Shown: positions 43,072 through 52,931, numbered from the stretch's first letter. The stretch: DNA of 64,000 nt from an uncultured Eggerthellaceae bacterium (GCA_958452575.1 CAUDUM010000002.1:434001-498000), one strand, 5' to 3'. Notes: generated by a model from the letters alone, not told the origin. Translations and numbers: made by a program.

Positions 43072-44604
43072 ATGGACAAGGCCACTGTCCAGGCGATGGA
43101 GCGGCTGCTCCCCGACGAGCCCGCGAAGGCGAACTACTTTCTCGACCGGGGGTTTCCCGATCTCGCCACGACGGCGCGCGCGGCGTTGCGTGCGGTCCGC
43201 TCCCGCATCGCATCCCACTTCTCGAACGCCGCAGACCGGCTGAAGTCGGATCCCGACGGCATCCTCATGCGCCTGCTGCTCTCAAGCCTCGACATCGTCG
43301 GAGGCGTCTCGATCGCCCTGTTCGGAACGGCGACCGTCGTGGTCATCGCGCTTCTGCACGCCGCCGTGCTCGCGATCGGCGCGGCACCCGCCGCCCTCGC
43401 CGTCGCGGCTGTGGGCGGCGCGGAGTCCCTCCGCATGAAGCGCGACGGCATCGCGGGGATGTGCCCCGTGTGCAAAACGCCGTTCACGCTGCCGGGCTAC
43501 CGCTGCCCCTCCTGCAAAGCGATCCACTACCGCCTGAGGCCCGGACGCTACGGCATCCTGCATCACACCTGCTCATGCGGACAGAAACTGCCCAGCACCC
43601 GGTTCGGGTCCGCCTTGCCGACGGGCGGCGGGGCGCCTTTCAAGCGCGCCGACCTCAAAGCGGTGTGCACCAACCCCGCCCTGCCCCACGACATCGAGGG
43701 CGCGGAGGCGCGCACCGTGTGCATCCCCCTCGCGGGCGGGCGCTCGACGGGCAAAACCGCCTTCATGAACGCGATCGCCTACACGCTGACGGAGCGGATC
43801 GCCCCCGCCCGGGGGCTTTCGGCCGTCTGCCTGCCGGGTGCGGCGGCGGCCTTACACCGCGCCGCGCTCGACGATTACGCGACGGGCGAGGTGTCGATGA
43901 CGCTCGAGTCGACCGATCTCACGGCGCCGACATCGACCCCCCTGAGCTTCCGGCTGCACGGCGACTCCCTGGAGCCGGACCGCATCGTGCACGTGATCGA
44001 CACGCCTGGCGAGACGTTCGTCGCCAACACCGAGCACGAACGGCAGCTCCAGTACGGAGCCGCTGCCGGCGTGGCGCTGATGATCGACCCCATGAGCATC
44101 CCCGCGGTGGGGGACGTGCGGCGGCGGCTCCTCGGCATGGTCGACTCGGCCGGCGTCGGCAACGAGGACCCCAACCGCGTGCTCGCCGCCCTCATCGCCA
44201 AGATGCAGGATGCCGCAGGGATCCCGGCCGGGGAGAAGCTGCGCGTTCCGCTCGCCATCGTGCTGAGCAAGATCGACCAGGCGGGGCTGACGCCCTTCTT
44301 CGACGCGGACGCGGCGCGCGCGCTGTCGCTGCGCGACCCCTCCCTCGACCCCGCCGACATCCACGATGCGCTGTGCCGCGCGTTTCTCGCCGACAACGGC
44401 ATGGGCAACTTCCTGAACACGGTCGCCGCGCGCTTCGAGACCGCACGCTACTTCGCCTGCAGCGCCATCGGCCACGCACGCGGGGCGGGCCGCTATGCGC
44501 CGCAAGGCGTGATGGAGCCCATCGCCTGGATCCTCGCGCAGGCGGACGCCCCGCTCTGCCGGGCGCTCGGCCTGGACGCCGCCCGCACCGCGGCGGCGGC
44601 ATGA
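43072..44604 (+). CDS. membrane-anchored zinc-ribbon GTPase (DO-GTPase-like), copy B
   Basis: This 510-residue protein has two predicted membrane helices (about 73-116), then a zinc ribbon (C-P-V-C at 131-134, C-P-S-C at 145-148, further cysteines at 167 and 169). The GTPase domain has P-loop A-G-G-R-S-T-G-K-T (221-229), G3 V-I-D-T-P-G-E-T (Asp310-Gly313) and G4 V-L-S-K-I-D (399-402). It shares layout with the GTPase at 25114-26337 but is clearly divergent. Two such enzymes in one locus resemble paired-GTPase switches. It starts at ATG 43072, preceded by AAGGGGG, 18 bases from the small membrane protein. Confidence 0.8.
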   Translation: MDKATVQAMERLLPDEPAKANYFLDRGFPDLATTARAALRAVRSRIASHFSNAADRLKSDPDGILMRLLLSSLDIVGGVSIALFGTATVVVIALLHAAVLAIGAAPAALAVAAVGGAESLRMKRDGIAGMCPVCKTPFTLPGYRCPSCKAIHYRLRPGRYGILHHTCSCGQKLPSTRFGSALPTGGGAPFKRADLKAVCTNPALPHDIEGAEARTVCIPLAGGRSTGKTAFMNAIAYTLTERIAPARGLSAVCLPGAAAALHRAALDDYATGEVSMTLESTDLTAPTSTPLSFRLHGDSLEPDRIVHVIDTPGETFVANTEHERQLQYGAAAGVALMIDPMSIPAVGDVRRRLLGMVDSAGVGNEDPNRVLAALIAKMQDAAGIPAGEKLRVPLAIVLSKIDQAGLTPFFDADAARALSLRDPSLDPADIHDALCRAFLADNGMGNFLNTVAARFETARYFACSAIGHARGAGRYAPQGVMEPIAWILAQADAPLCRALGLDAARTAAAA

Positions 44605-44812
44605 TAAGGCGGCGCCGAACGTCGTCCGTCCCGCTGCGATCCGACCCGGGCGACCGCGCTCCGACAGCCGCCCGGCGCCCAACGCGGACGCGCCTGCCGC
44701 GACCGGAGGGCGACCCTGCGGCTCCCCCTCCCCTTCCTCCCGACGGCTGGCGGCGGCGCCCCTATCGTTATGGCCAGGTTGAAACGCAGGACAAACGATG
44801 AAAGGACCCTCC

Positions 44813-45550
44813 ATGTTCAAGGATTTCTTCGAAAAGGCGTTTGTCGTCGAGGATGACGATCCCGGTTCCTTCGAATACCGCGAGATCGGCATGGCGTGGT
44901 TCGACGACACGAGGCTGGGCCTGCTCGAACGGCTCTCCCTGTCATGCGCGGGCCGGCGTGACGGGCGCCGCGGGCTGGTCGAGATCGTCGACGGCACCGC
45001 GCATTCGTCGCACCTGAACGCGCTGCGCGCCGAAAGCCTGGCAGAGATCGTCTCGCTTGCCCAGCTGAGGCATTCCCAGCTGAGCGAGGCCCAGGACGAG
45101 ATCGGATGCCTGAACAGCTCGATTCCCCGCGACGCCGCGCGCCTCGAGGAGATGGAGGAGGCGATCCGCCTTGCCGACCAGAACGCCGCCCAGGCGGACG
45201 GCGACGGGGAGGGCGAGGATGGCGGCACACTCCCGACGTTCGAGGCGCGCCAGCGCGAGCGCGAGCTCTGCCAGCTGCGCCGCTCCCTCGACGCCGACCG
45301 CGCGCGCCTGTCCAGCCTGCGCACGCGCCAGGCCTTCCTGAGAAACGACGCCGCACTCAAGCTGACGCTGCTGATCGAGCGCTACCGCGAGCGTGCGGCA
45401 CGCTACCTGCGCGCCGTTGACGGCTGCCGACGCCAGGCGCTCTGCGCGGGCGCCGAGCCTCCCCGCATCGAGGAGGCGGCAACGGACATCATGAGGCAGG
45501 CGCTCGACGGCAACCCCTCCGTCGGCGACGACGAGAAGGAGGTACGCTAA
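44813..45550 (+). CDS. coiled-coil protein
   Basis: This 245-residue protein, from ATG 44813 (AAAGGA upstream; ATG 44798 is possible), has a short N-terminal globular part and a long Glu/Arg/Leu-rich coiled coil from residue 70 to the end. It overlaps the next gene by one base (TAATG). The 208-base gap before it holds no open frame. It is a possible structural linker in the complex; no family is recognised. Confidence 0.6.
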   Translation: MFKDFFEKAFVVEDDDPGSFEYREIGMAWFDDTRLGLLERLSLSCAGRRDGRRGLVEIVDGTAHSSHLNALRAESLAEIVSLAQLRHSQLSEAQDEIGCLNSSIPRDAARLEEMEEAIRLADQNAAQADGDGEGEDGGTLPTFEARQRERELCQLRRSLDADRARLSSLRTRQAFLRNDAALKLTLLIERYRERAARYLRAVDGCRRQALCAGAEPPRIEEAATDIMRQALDGNPSVGDDEKEVR

Positions 45551-46356
45551 TGACCGATTTGACGATCGATATGGTGGAGGATCCGCATCCCGCCAAGAAG
45601 CACGACCAAAAGCCCTCCCGCGACGGGTGCGATTCCGACCGCGCCCCCGATCCCGATGGCTCTCCCGATTCCGATCGCGCTCCCGATCCCGACGGCGCTC
45701 CGGTTCGCAACATGAGCTTCGAGGACGGCGACACGGCAACGGGCGGCGGCATGCTTGAACGGCTGCTCTTCCATGCCAGAAGCGCCCATTCCGGCAATTC
45801 CGAGGATCCGCCCTTCGAGCAGAAAGAGCGCGAAGACGCGGGAGAGCTCAAGGAACTCGCCCGCTGTCTGGAGGCGTGCCCTTCGTTCTCGTTCCTTTAC
45901 CGCGAGGGCTTCGGCGGCTGGGTGGCCCCTTCCGCCTCCCCCGGCAGATCATGCCGGATCCTCTGCACGCCGCTTCGGATCGGGACCGCCCGCGTCGAGA
46001 TCGACACGGGCTACCGCGTGCGCCGCGGCCGCATCCGCGATGCCAACCTGTTCGCGATGATGGCAAACGGGATCCTGCGCCTGCGCGGCTTCGAGCGCAT
46101 CGGCCACGACGGCGCGGTACGGTTCGCCTACGCGTCGTCGTGCGATGACCCCGTGCGCTTCGAGCGCCGGCTCATCCTCGCGCTCGCCTGCTGCGAGGAG
46201 GCGATCCGCCTGTTCAGCCTTGTGTCGCTGGGGACCAGCCCCGCCAAGGCGCTTGCCATCTATACGGGCGATTACGACGAGATGGACGATCTCGAGTTCG
46301 AGACCGCCTACGGCGCCGACTTCGATCCCAAACCCCGCGACGAGGACGACGAGTAG
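45550..46356 (+). CDS. acidic hypothetical protein with Asp/Pro repeats
   Basis: This 268-residue protein has a one-base overlap with the preceding gene. Residues 20-50 contain two near-identical acidic repeats (D-S-D-R-A-P-D-P-D-G). The C-terminal 130 residues have a compact alpha/beta pattern (R-V-E-I-D-T-G-Y-R-V...L-I-L-A-L-A-C-C-E-E-A-I) reminiscent of YbjN-like/sensory folds. The function is unknown. It is part of the co-directional set ending with the AAA+ ATPase. Confidence 0.55.
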   Translation: MTDLTIDMVEDPHPAKKHDQKPSRDGCDSDRAPDPDGSPDSDRAPDPDGAPVRNMSFEDGDTATGGGMLERLLFHARSAHSGNSEDPPFEQKEREDAGELKELARCLEACPSFSFLYREGFGGWVAPSASPGRSCRILCTPLRIGTARVEIDTGYRVRRGRIRDANLFAMMANGILRLRGFERIGHDGAVRFAYASSCDDPVRFERRLILALACCEEAIRLFSLVSLGTSPAKALAIYTGDYDEMDDLEFETAYGADFDPKPRDEDDE

Positions 46357-46369
46357 AGAGGAGCGTCCG

Positions 46370-46822
46370 ATGTTCTATCCCGAAAACAACCTGCCGTGCG
46401 CGCTCTGCAAGGAGATCGGCTTCCACGCCGTGGACGACAACCGCTCGGCGGGGTTCCTCGAGTGCGCCGCGGCGCGCATCGCCGTCCAGTTCGAGCTGGA
46501 ACCCCAGCCGCATCTGACGTTCTACCCCCCGCTGCGGCTTCCCGCCGACGTCGATGCGGGGTGCTCGTTCCTCTCAGCCTGCTTGGACGAGGGCGACGAG
46601 CGTTGGTTCGATTTCGAGTTCAGCCCCGTCAGCGGCCAGGTGAGCTGGCGGCGCGACCTGCCCGACGCCGCGCCCGAAACCATCGACAAGGCGGTGCGCG
46701 ACGCGCGCGGGTACTTCGACGAATGCTGGCCGTGGCTGGAAGAGACGGTGGCGCGCTGCGGGACGCCGCGCAAACGACGCAGCGTCTGGAAGCGCTTCAT
46801 CCAAACGTTGGCGGAGGTGTAG
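46370..46822 (+). CDS. small acidic hypothetical protein, possibly YbjN-like
   Basis: This 150-residue protein starts at ATG 46370 after GAGAGGAG. It has the same strand/helix rhythm as the two other small proteins in this set. Its stop TAG is one base before the AAA+ start, indicating tight coupling. No catalytic motif is seen. It may be an adaptor that feeds the AAA+ ATPase. Confidence 0.55.
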   Translation: MFYPENNLPCALCKEIGFHAVDDNRSAGFLECAAARIAVQFELEPQPHLTFYPPLRLPADVDAGCSFLSACLDEGDERWFDFEFSPVSGQVSWRRDLPDAAPETIDKAVRDARGYFDECWPWLEETVARCGTPRKRRSVWKRFIQTLAEV

Positions 46823-46823
46823 C

Positions 46824-48017
46824 ATGGAGCCCATCGGAACCTTTTACGCCGGCATCCTCGATTTCGGGGAGGCAGCGCCCGACTACGAGGGCATCGCCGA
46901 GGCGGTCAATTTCCTGCGCGCCTCCGACGTCAAGATGATGGTGGGCAAGGCCTCCTACGACAAGGGCAGCGCGCGCTTGCCCTTCCTGTTGAAGGAGCCC
47001 GAGAAGCCGATCATCGGAATCGGCTCCCCCAACGCCAAAAACGGCGTGATGGCCGTCAAGCGCATGTTCTCCCACTGCAACGTGTCGTTCCACGAGGTCG
47101 TCCCCTCTGCGGAAAACGCCTCCCAGCTGCATCTCATCGCCGAGGTGGCGGCGATGGACCCCGAGCACGAGGTGGCCCGCGCGCGCGACTTCCAACCGGC
47201 GACCGAGCTCGAGCGGAAGCTGGCGCGGGATCCCTTCGCCAACCTCATCGGGCTCGCCGAGCAGAAACGGCTCGTGTTCGAGATCGGCAACGCCGTCGCC
47301 AAGCACGGACGGGAGTCGCTCGAAAGCGCGCACATGCTGTTCACCGGCCCTCCGGGCACGGGCAAGACCGAGCTCGCACGCCGGCTTCTGGCGTTCTACG
47401 ACGACAAGGGCATCACGTCGGGCAAGGGTGTGTTCGTCAAAGCCGACGCCGCCGACCTCATCGGGCGCTTCGTGGGCCAGACGCCGCGCCTCGTGCGTGC
47501 GATGGTGCGCAAGGCCTACGGCGGCATCCTCTTCATCGACGAGGCGTACCGTCTGGTCGGGACGCGGGGCAACGAGTACGCGCGCGAAGCGGTGGACACG
47601 CTCAACGAGATGCTGGAATCCGACCGCGACCGCGTGATCTGCATCGCGGCGGGCTACCCCGACCAGATGGACCACCTCATGGAGATGAACCCGGGACTGC
47701 GCGACCGTTTCGGATTCCGCGTGCCGTTCGCAAGCTACACCGACGACGAGCTCTGTCGGATCTTCGCGCTCTTCGCGCAGACGAAGGGGTTCCAACTCGC
47801 CGACGACGTCCGCGATGAGCTGCCCGGCGCCATGCGCACCCTGAGGCGCGGCGCGGGATTCTCCAACGCGCGCAGCGTGCGTCGGCTGTTCGACCGCGTG
47901 ATCATCAAGCAGGCGCTGCGCGCCGACGACACCGAGGTGCGCGCCTGCGACATCGCCGCGGCGCTGGCCGACCCCGACATGGACGCCAAGCCCGCGAAGC
48001 CGCTGGGGTTCGCCTAG
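46824..48017 (+). CDS. CbbX-like AAA+ ATPase
   Basis: This 397-residue protein has an N-terminal domain of 130 residues of unknown kind and an AAA+ module. The module shows G-P-P-G-T-G-K-T (175-182), Walker B G-I-L-F-I-D-E-A-Y (234-242), the pore-loop segment D-L-I-G-R-F-V-G-Q-T and sensor-2 region. This is the CbbX/SpoVK class of hexameric remodelling ATPases. In CbbX it pulls on a partner tail. Here the partner is unknown; one of the adjacent small proteins is a candidate. It is the last gene of the plus-strand set. Confidence 0.88.
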   Translation: MEPIGTFYAGILDFGEAAPDYEGIAEAVNFLRASDVKMMVGKASYDKGSARLPFLLKEPEKPIIGIGSPNAKNGVMAVKRMFSHCNVSFHEVVPSAENASQLHLIAEVAAMDPEHEVARARDFQPATELERKLARDPFANLIGLAEQKRLVFEIGNAVAKHGRESLESAHMLFTGPPGTGKTELARRLLAFYDDKGITSGKGVFVKADAADLIGRFVGQTPRLVRAMVRKAYGGILFIDEAYRLVGTRGNEYAREAVDTLNEMLESDRDRVICIAAGYPDQMDHLMEMNPGLRDRFGFRVPFASYTDDELCRIFALFAQTKGFQLADDVRDELPGAMRTLRRGAGFSNARSVRRLFDRVIIKQALRADDTEVRACDIAAALADPDMDAKPAKPLGFA

Positions 48018-48177
48018 CCAACGCGTCCGACGCGGCGTTTGGGCATTTATATGACTTTGACATGGCGAGCGGGATGGACTCTTTTCATGACGGTATAATC
48101 GCGAAGTCACGAACGCCACGCACGCGGCAGACGCCGCGTTGGATGCTGAGGAGGTCGGCGGCTCGCGCCGCATCGAC

Positions 48178-50109
48178 ATGTCGGATTCGCCCAAACGGGA
48201 ACAATTCAATGGGGAGCAAAGCCGCCGCGCGACGCCGGGGGCCTCCCGTCGTGCGCGCCATGAGCTGGGCAACCAGCCCGAACGCCGTCCCGAGCAAGGC
48301 CCGTCGTACCGCCATGCTCCCGCTGCCGGACAGCAGCGCCGTTCGCTCGGAGCCAAAACGGGTCGTCACGCCGGCCCCGTGCAGGCGGGAGCCCGTGCGA
48401 AGAAAGCCTCCCACGCCAAGCAGGTCCTGCCTGCCGAGTACCTGCCCCTAGGGACCCCCGGCCCCAACGTCGGCGCATCCCAGGAGGAGCCGCAAGGTCG
48501 TTTCCGTAAACGCGGCGGCAAGCGTGTGCGCACCCACAAGCCCAACTTCATCGCGCGCGTCATCGGCTCTTGGTGGGACCGCCTGCTCGACATCGTCATG
48601 GAGGGCAAGGTCGACGACCAGCGCGACATGTACGCGTCGCATCGCACCACGCGCGACTACGTGTGGAACTCCATCGGCACCGGCGCATGGGGCATGGTGT
48701 TCCCCCTGCTCACCATCGTCTGCACGCAGCTTGTGGGCGCCGAGCAGGCAGGTATGTTCTCGATGGCGTTCGTCACGGGCCTTCTGCTCATGTTTTTGGG
48801 CAACTACGGCGTGCGCACCTACCAGCTCTCCGACCTGAACGAAAGGCATTCGTTCTCGGATTACCAGGTCAACCGCATCCTCACCTGCATCCTGATGATG
48901 GTCGCAGGCTATGCGTACTGCGTGCTGCGCGGCTACGATGACACGATGTTCCTCATCTGTATGGGCGTGTACTCATACAAGATGATCGACGCCTTGGCCG
49001 ACGTGTACGAAGGCCGCCTTCAGCAGATGGACAAGCTCTACCTTGCGGGCATCTCGCAGGCGTTCCGCTCAATCGTCGCCATCGTGGTGTTTTCGCTGTT
49101 CCTTTTCCTCACGCGCAACCTGGCGGTGGCGAGCATCGCCATGGCGATTGCCGCGGCGGCGTCGTTCGTGGTGCTGACGCTGCCCCTGGCGTTTTTGGAG
49201 ACGCCCAAATCGCGCCGCGTGCGCCTGGGAAGCATCGGCGAGCTTTTCAAGGATTGCTTTCCCCTGTTCATCGCGCTGTTCATGTACAACCTCATCGACA
49301 ACATGCCCAAGTTCGTGATGGAGGGCATGCTGTCCTACGACAACCAGCTGTACTTCAACGCGCTGTACTTCCCCGCCCATGCGCTGCTGCTGACCGTGCA
49401 GGTGGTGTACAAGCCGCAGCTCGTGCGCATCGCCAACGTGTGGGCGCAGGCCAAACGCAAGCGCTTCGACCTCATCATCATCGCGATGCTGCTGTTCGTG
49501 CTTGCCGTGACCGTCGGTTTGATGGCGATCATGAGCACCGTCGGCATCCCCATCTTGGGATTCCTCTACGGCCTCGATTTCACCGAGTACTGGGGGCTCA
49601 GCCTCATCATGGTTGCCGCCGGCGGTGTCACCGCGGCGATCGACTTCCTCTACCAGATCGTCACGGTGCTGCGCAAGCAGGGTTCCGTCATGAAGCTGTA
49701 CCTGATCACGTTCGGCTTCTCGCTGTTCATCCCGCTTCTGCTCGTGGGCTTCACCGGCCTGCCCGGCGCCGTGATCGGCTACCTGATAGTCATGAGCATC
49801 CTGCTGGTGCTGCTTGTATGGGAGTACCTGCGCATCCGCATGCAGATGTCGCGCGACCGCAAGGAGGCGGCCAGCGCAGGAACGGGCAGTGGCTCCGACG
49901 CCTCTAGTCGCCGCGCCGCCAAATTCACTGCAGACGCCGAAGACGGGGCCGCCAATTCTTCGGATGCATCAGATGCATCGGAAGCCGCAAACGCAGCAGA
50001 TGCCGCAAAGGCAGCCGAGTCCAAGCGCCCACGTCCCAGCGAGATCCGCGCCGAGCGCAACCGTCGCGCCGAAGTGATGCAACGCCGCACCGGCAAGCAT
50101 TCGAAGTAG
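48178..50109 (+). CDS. polysaccharide flippase (Wzx/MATE-like)
   Basis: This 643-residue membrane protein has a basic disordered N-terminus (about 120 residues) and 12-14 hydrophobic segments, with W-N-S-I-G-T-G-A-W-G-M-V-F-P typical of oligosaccharide flippases. The C-terminal tail is an Ala/Asp-rich disordered segment and a basic end. The start is uncertain: ATG 48178 has no close ribosome-binding site, and TTG 48139 is possible. TATAAT (48094-48099) is a candidate -10. It translocates lipid-linked glycans across the inner membrane. Confidence 0.85.
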   Translation: MSDSPKREQFNGEQSRRATPGASRRARHELGNQPERRPEQGPSYRHAPAAGQQRRSLGAKTGRHAGPVQAGARAKKASHAKQVLPAEYLPLGTPGPNVGASQEEPQGRFRKRGGKRVRTHKPNFIARVIGSWWDRLLDIVMEGKVDDQRDMYASHRTTRDYVWNSIGTGAWGMVFPLLTIVCTQLVGAEQAGMFSMAFVTGLLLMFLGNYGVRTYQLSDLNERHSFSDYQVNRILTCILMMVAGYAYCVLRGYDDTMFLICMGVYSYKMIDALADVYEGRLQQMDKLYLAGISQAFRSIVAIVVFSLFLFLTRNLAVASIAMAIAAAASFVVLTLPLAFLETPKSRRVRLGSIGELFKDCFPLFIALFMYNLIDNMPKFVMEGMLSYDNQLYFNALYFPAHALLLTVQVVYKPQLVRIANVWAQAKRKRFDLIIIAMLLFVLAVTVGLMAIMSTVGIPILGFLYGLDFTEYWGLSLIMVAAGGVTAAIDFLYQIVTVLRKQGSVMKLYLITFGFSLFIPLLLVGFTGLPGAVIGYLIVMSILLVLLVWEYLRIRMQMSRDRKEAASAGTGSGSDASSRRAAKFTADAEDGAANSSDASDASEAANAADAAKAAESKRPRPSEIRAERNRRAEVMQRRTGKHSK

Positions 50110-50212
50110 CGGATCGATCCCATCGTCGGCTCCTGATAAAATCGAAAAGCCGCGCCAACCCGGATTCAATCCCAGTTCGATTCTGAAATCCCCCTAGGTC
50201 GAGCATAAGACA

Positions 50213-50358
50213 GCGAGAAGCCGCGAGGTGCGCTCCGGAGACGAGAAAGCCCCGGTCGATTGGACTTCGGTCCATCGACCGGGGCTTGAACGGCTCCGGA
50301 GCGTGCATCGCGGCTTCGCAGCGTCGACCGGTTCCGGCGGTCGGCAGACCGCCGGAAC
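50213..50358. repeat. nested palindromes 3' of guaB
   Basis: Outer arms GAAGCCGCGA (50217-50226) and TCGCGGCTTC (50308-50317), then CGCTCCGGAG/CTCCGGAGCG, enclose a long hairpin AAGCCCCGGTCGAT...ATCGACCGGGGCTT. A further 12-bp stem GTTCCGGCGGTC/GACCGCCGGAAC (50331-50358) ends one base before the guaB stop. No T tract is present, so this is not a standard terminator. Confidence 0.7.
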
Positions 50359-51882
50359 TTAATGAAGCGACACGTTGCTCGCGTAGGTGTTCTTGTCCTT
50401 GAGCACGACGTCGTGCGCACCGCCCTCGACGATGGAGGTGGAGCTGACCAGCGTGAGCTTGGCCTTGTCCTGGAACTCCTCGATCGTGAGCGCGCCGCAG
50501 TTGCACATGGTCGCCTTGATCTTGTACAGCGTCAGCGCCACGTTGTCCTTGAGCGGGCCGGCGTAGGGCACGTACGAGTCGACGCCCTCTTCGAAAGCGA
50601 GCGTCTTCTTGCCGCCCAGGTCGTAGCGGCCCCAGTTGCGCGCGCGAGCGGAACCCTCGCCCCAGTATTCCTTCATGTAGGTGCCGTTGACCATCACCTT
50701 GTTCGAGGGGCTCTCGTCGAAGCGGGCGAAGTAGCGGCCCAGCATGACGAAGTCGGCGCCCATCGCCAGCGCCAGCGAGATGTGGTGGTCGTACACGATG
50801 CCGCCGTCGGAGCAGATCGGCACGTAGATGCCGGTCTCCTTGAAGTACTCGTCGCGTGCCTTGGCGACCTCGATGACAGCCGTGGCTTGGCCGCGGCCGA
50901 TGCCCTTGGTCTCGCGCGTGATGCAGATCGAACCGCCGCCGATGCCGATCTTGATGAAGTCGGCGCCCGCCTCGGCGAGGAAGCGGAAGCCCTCGGCGTC
51001 AACGACGTTGCCCGCGCCGATCTTGACGTCGTCGCCGTAGTGCTCGCGCACCCACTCGATAGTCATCTTCTGCCAATCGGAGAAGCCCTCGGAGCTGTCG
51101 ATGCACAGCACGTCGGCGCCAGCCTCCACCAGGGCGGGGATGCGCTCGGCGTAGTCGCGGGAATTGATGCCCGCGCCCACCATGTAGCGCTTGTGCGCGT
51201 CGAGCATCTCGTTGGGGTTGGACTTGTGGGAATCGTAGTCCTTGCGGAACACGAGGTACATCAGGCAGTCGTTCTCGTCCACCACAGGCAGCGAGTTGAG
51301 CTTGTGGTCCCAGATGATGTCGTTGGCGGCCTTCAGGGTGGTGTCGGCGGGAGCCACGATGAGCTTCTCGCGCGGCGTCATGAAGTCGGCCACCTTCTCG
51401 TCCAGCGACATGCGGGACAGGCGGTAGTCGCGCTCGGTCACGATGCCGAGCAGCTTGCCATGCGGGCCGCCGTCCTCGGTGACGGGCATGGTGGAATGGC
51501 CGTAGCGCTCCTTGAGCTCGATGACCTCGCCCAGGGTCATGTCGGGACGCAGGTTGGCGTCGCTCACGACGAAGCCCGCCTTGTAGTCCTTGACGCGCTT
51601 GACCATCGCAGCCTCGTCCTCGATGGTCTGGTTGCCGTAGATGAAGGAAAGGCCGCCCTCGGTCGCCAGCGCGACGGCCATGTTGTCGTCGGAGACGGCC
51701 GCCATGATGGCCGACACCATGGGGATGCTCAGCGACAGCGGGCACTCCTCCTCGCCCTTGCGGTACTTCACCAGCGGCGTCTTCAGGCTGACTGCCGTCG
51801 GGACGCACGTCGAAGGCGTGTGCCCAGGCACCAGAAGATACTCGTTGAACGTACGGGACGGCTCATCGTAATAGAATGCCAT
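50359..51882 (-). CDS. guaB: IMP dehydrogenase
   Basis: This 507-residue IMPDH converts IMP to XMP, the first committed step of GMP synthesis. ATG 51882 follows AAGGAG. The catalytic loop is [14 protein letters not shown] with Cys320, and the flap dyad is in [14 protein letters not shown] domains span about 105-225. The wording [10 protein letters not shown] and [13 protein letters not shown] matches the Tritrichomonas foetus-type enzyme rather than the usual bacterial P-G-S-I-C-T-T-R type. This is a distinct IMPDH subgroup. Confidence 0.97.
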   Translation of the reverse strand: MAFYYDEPSRTFNEYLLVPGHTPSTCVPTAVSLKTPLVKYRKGEEECPLSLSIPMVSAIMAAVSDDNMAVALATEGGLSFIYGNQTIEDEAAMVKRVKDYKAGFVVSDANLRPDMTLGEVIELKERYGHSTMPVTEDGGPHGKLLGIVTERDYRLSRMSLDEKVADFMTPREKLIVAPADTTLKAANDIIWDHKLNSLPVVDENDCLMYLVFRKDYDSHKSNPNEMLDAHKRYMVGAGINSRDYAERIPALVEAGADVLCIDSSEGFSDWQKMTIEWVREHYGDDVKIGAGNVVDAEGFRFLAEAGADFIKIGIGGGSICITRETKGIGRGQATAVIEVAKARDEYFKETGIYVPICSDGGIVYDHHISLALAMGADFVMLGRYFARFDESPSNKVMVNGTYMKEYWGEGSARARNWGRYDLGGKKTLAFEEGVDSYVPYAGPLKDNVALTLYKIKATMCNCGALTIEEFQDKAKLTLVSSTSIVEGGAHDVVLKDKNTYASNVSLH

Positions 51883-52030
51883 GGACGAACTCCTTCGCGA
51901 ATCGGCGTGTGCGGGACATGCGGCGCTACCTAGCAACCTTATTCGATCCATTATGCCACGCTCAAGGCCGACCTGCGGGAAAACCGCCCCGAAACGGGAT
52001 AAATCCACGCTGCGCGATGCAAAAGGAGCC

Positions 52031-52107
52031 GGAGCGGCAGGGGGCAGTCCCGACATCGCATTTGAATCAAACCGGATGCGACGTCGGAACCGCCCCTGCC
52101 GCCTCCG
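52031..52107. repeat. palindromic repeat, GGGAC family, copy 6
   Basis: GGCAGGGGGCAGTCCCGAC and its partner GTCGGAACCGCCCCTGCC pair with few mismatches. Inner arms are TCGCAT and ATGCGA. It ends at the stop codon of the ABC ATPase gene (52109). Confidence 0.7.
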
Positions 52108-52108
52108 C

Positions 52109-52885
52109 CTATCCTTCGGCGTAGTTTGACAGGAAGGATTTGGTGCGCTGATGCTGCGGGTTGTCGATCACCTGAGCGGCAGGCCCCTCCTCCACGATGA
52201 AGCCGCCGTCCATGAACACGATGCGGTCCGCCACATCACGCGCGAAACGCATCTCGTGCGTGACGATGACCATCGTCATGTTCTCGTCTGCCAGGCTGCG
52301 GATGACCTTGAGCACCTCTTTGGTGAGCTCGGGATCCAGCGCGCTGGTCGGCTCGTCGAAGAACAGGATCTCGGGATCCATCGCGAGCGCGCGGGCGATC
52401 GCCACGCGCTGCTTCTGACCGCCGGACAGTTCGCAGGGCACCATGTCCTCCTTGCCCGACAGACCCATCTTGGCCAGCAGGGCGCGCGCGTGCTCCTCCG
52501 CTTGGGCGCGCGGACGCTTGAGCACGCTCACCGGCGCGTCCATGACGTTTTTGAGCACCGTGTAGTGCGGAAACAGGTTGAAATCCTGAAACACCAATCC
52601 GAACCGCTCCTTGGCGCGTTTGACGACGTCCTTGCCCGCATACACCGCGCGGCCCGCCTCGTCGCGCGCCACCTGCACGTCCCCGAACGCAAGCGAACCG
52701 CCGTCCAGCGTCTCAAGCAGGGTAGCGCACCGCAAAAGCGTCGACTTGCCGCCGCCCGACGGTCCGATGATGGCCACAACCTCGCCCGGCACCACCGACA
52801 GCGAGATATCCTTCAAAACCTCGGTCTCCCCAAAGCTCTTCTTAGCATGCTCGAGGGAAAGCAGAGGCAGTTGTTTTTCGTCCAT
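52109..52885 (-). CDS. polar amino-acid ABC transporter ATPase
   Basis: This 258-residue ATPase of a polar amino-acid uptake system has P-loop G-P-S-G-G-G-K-S, signature L-S-G-G-Q-K-Q-R, Walker [14 protein letters not shown] and H-loop T-H-E-M. Start ATG 52885 follows GGAGAG. It pairs with the permease and binding protein upstream on the same strand. A large palindrome lies between it and the permease gene. Confidence 0.95.
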   Translation of the reverse strand: MDEKQLPLLSLEHAKKSFGETEVLKDISLSVVPGEVVAIIGPSGGGKSTLLRCATLLETLDGGSLAFGDVQVARDEAGRAVYAGKDVVKRAKERFGLVFQDFNLFPHYTVLKNVMDAPVSVLKRPRAQAEEHARALLAKMGLSGKEDMVPCELSGGQKQRVAIARALAMDPEILFFDEPTSALDPELTKEVLKVIRSLADENMTMVIVTHEMRFARDVADRIVFMDGGFIVEEGPAAQVIDNPQHQRTKSFLSNYAEG

Positions 52886-52931
52886 TTCGGATCTCTCCAT
52901 TTCGAATAGCATCACAAGCGCATCAACGTAG

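Noticed and set aside
50150..50200. tRNA-like TTCGATTC near the flippase 3' end
   Set aside because: No acceptor or anticodon stem can be formed around it.
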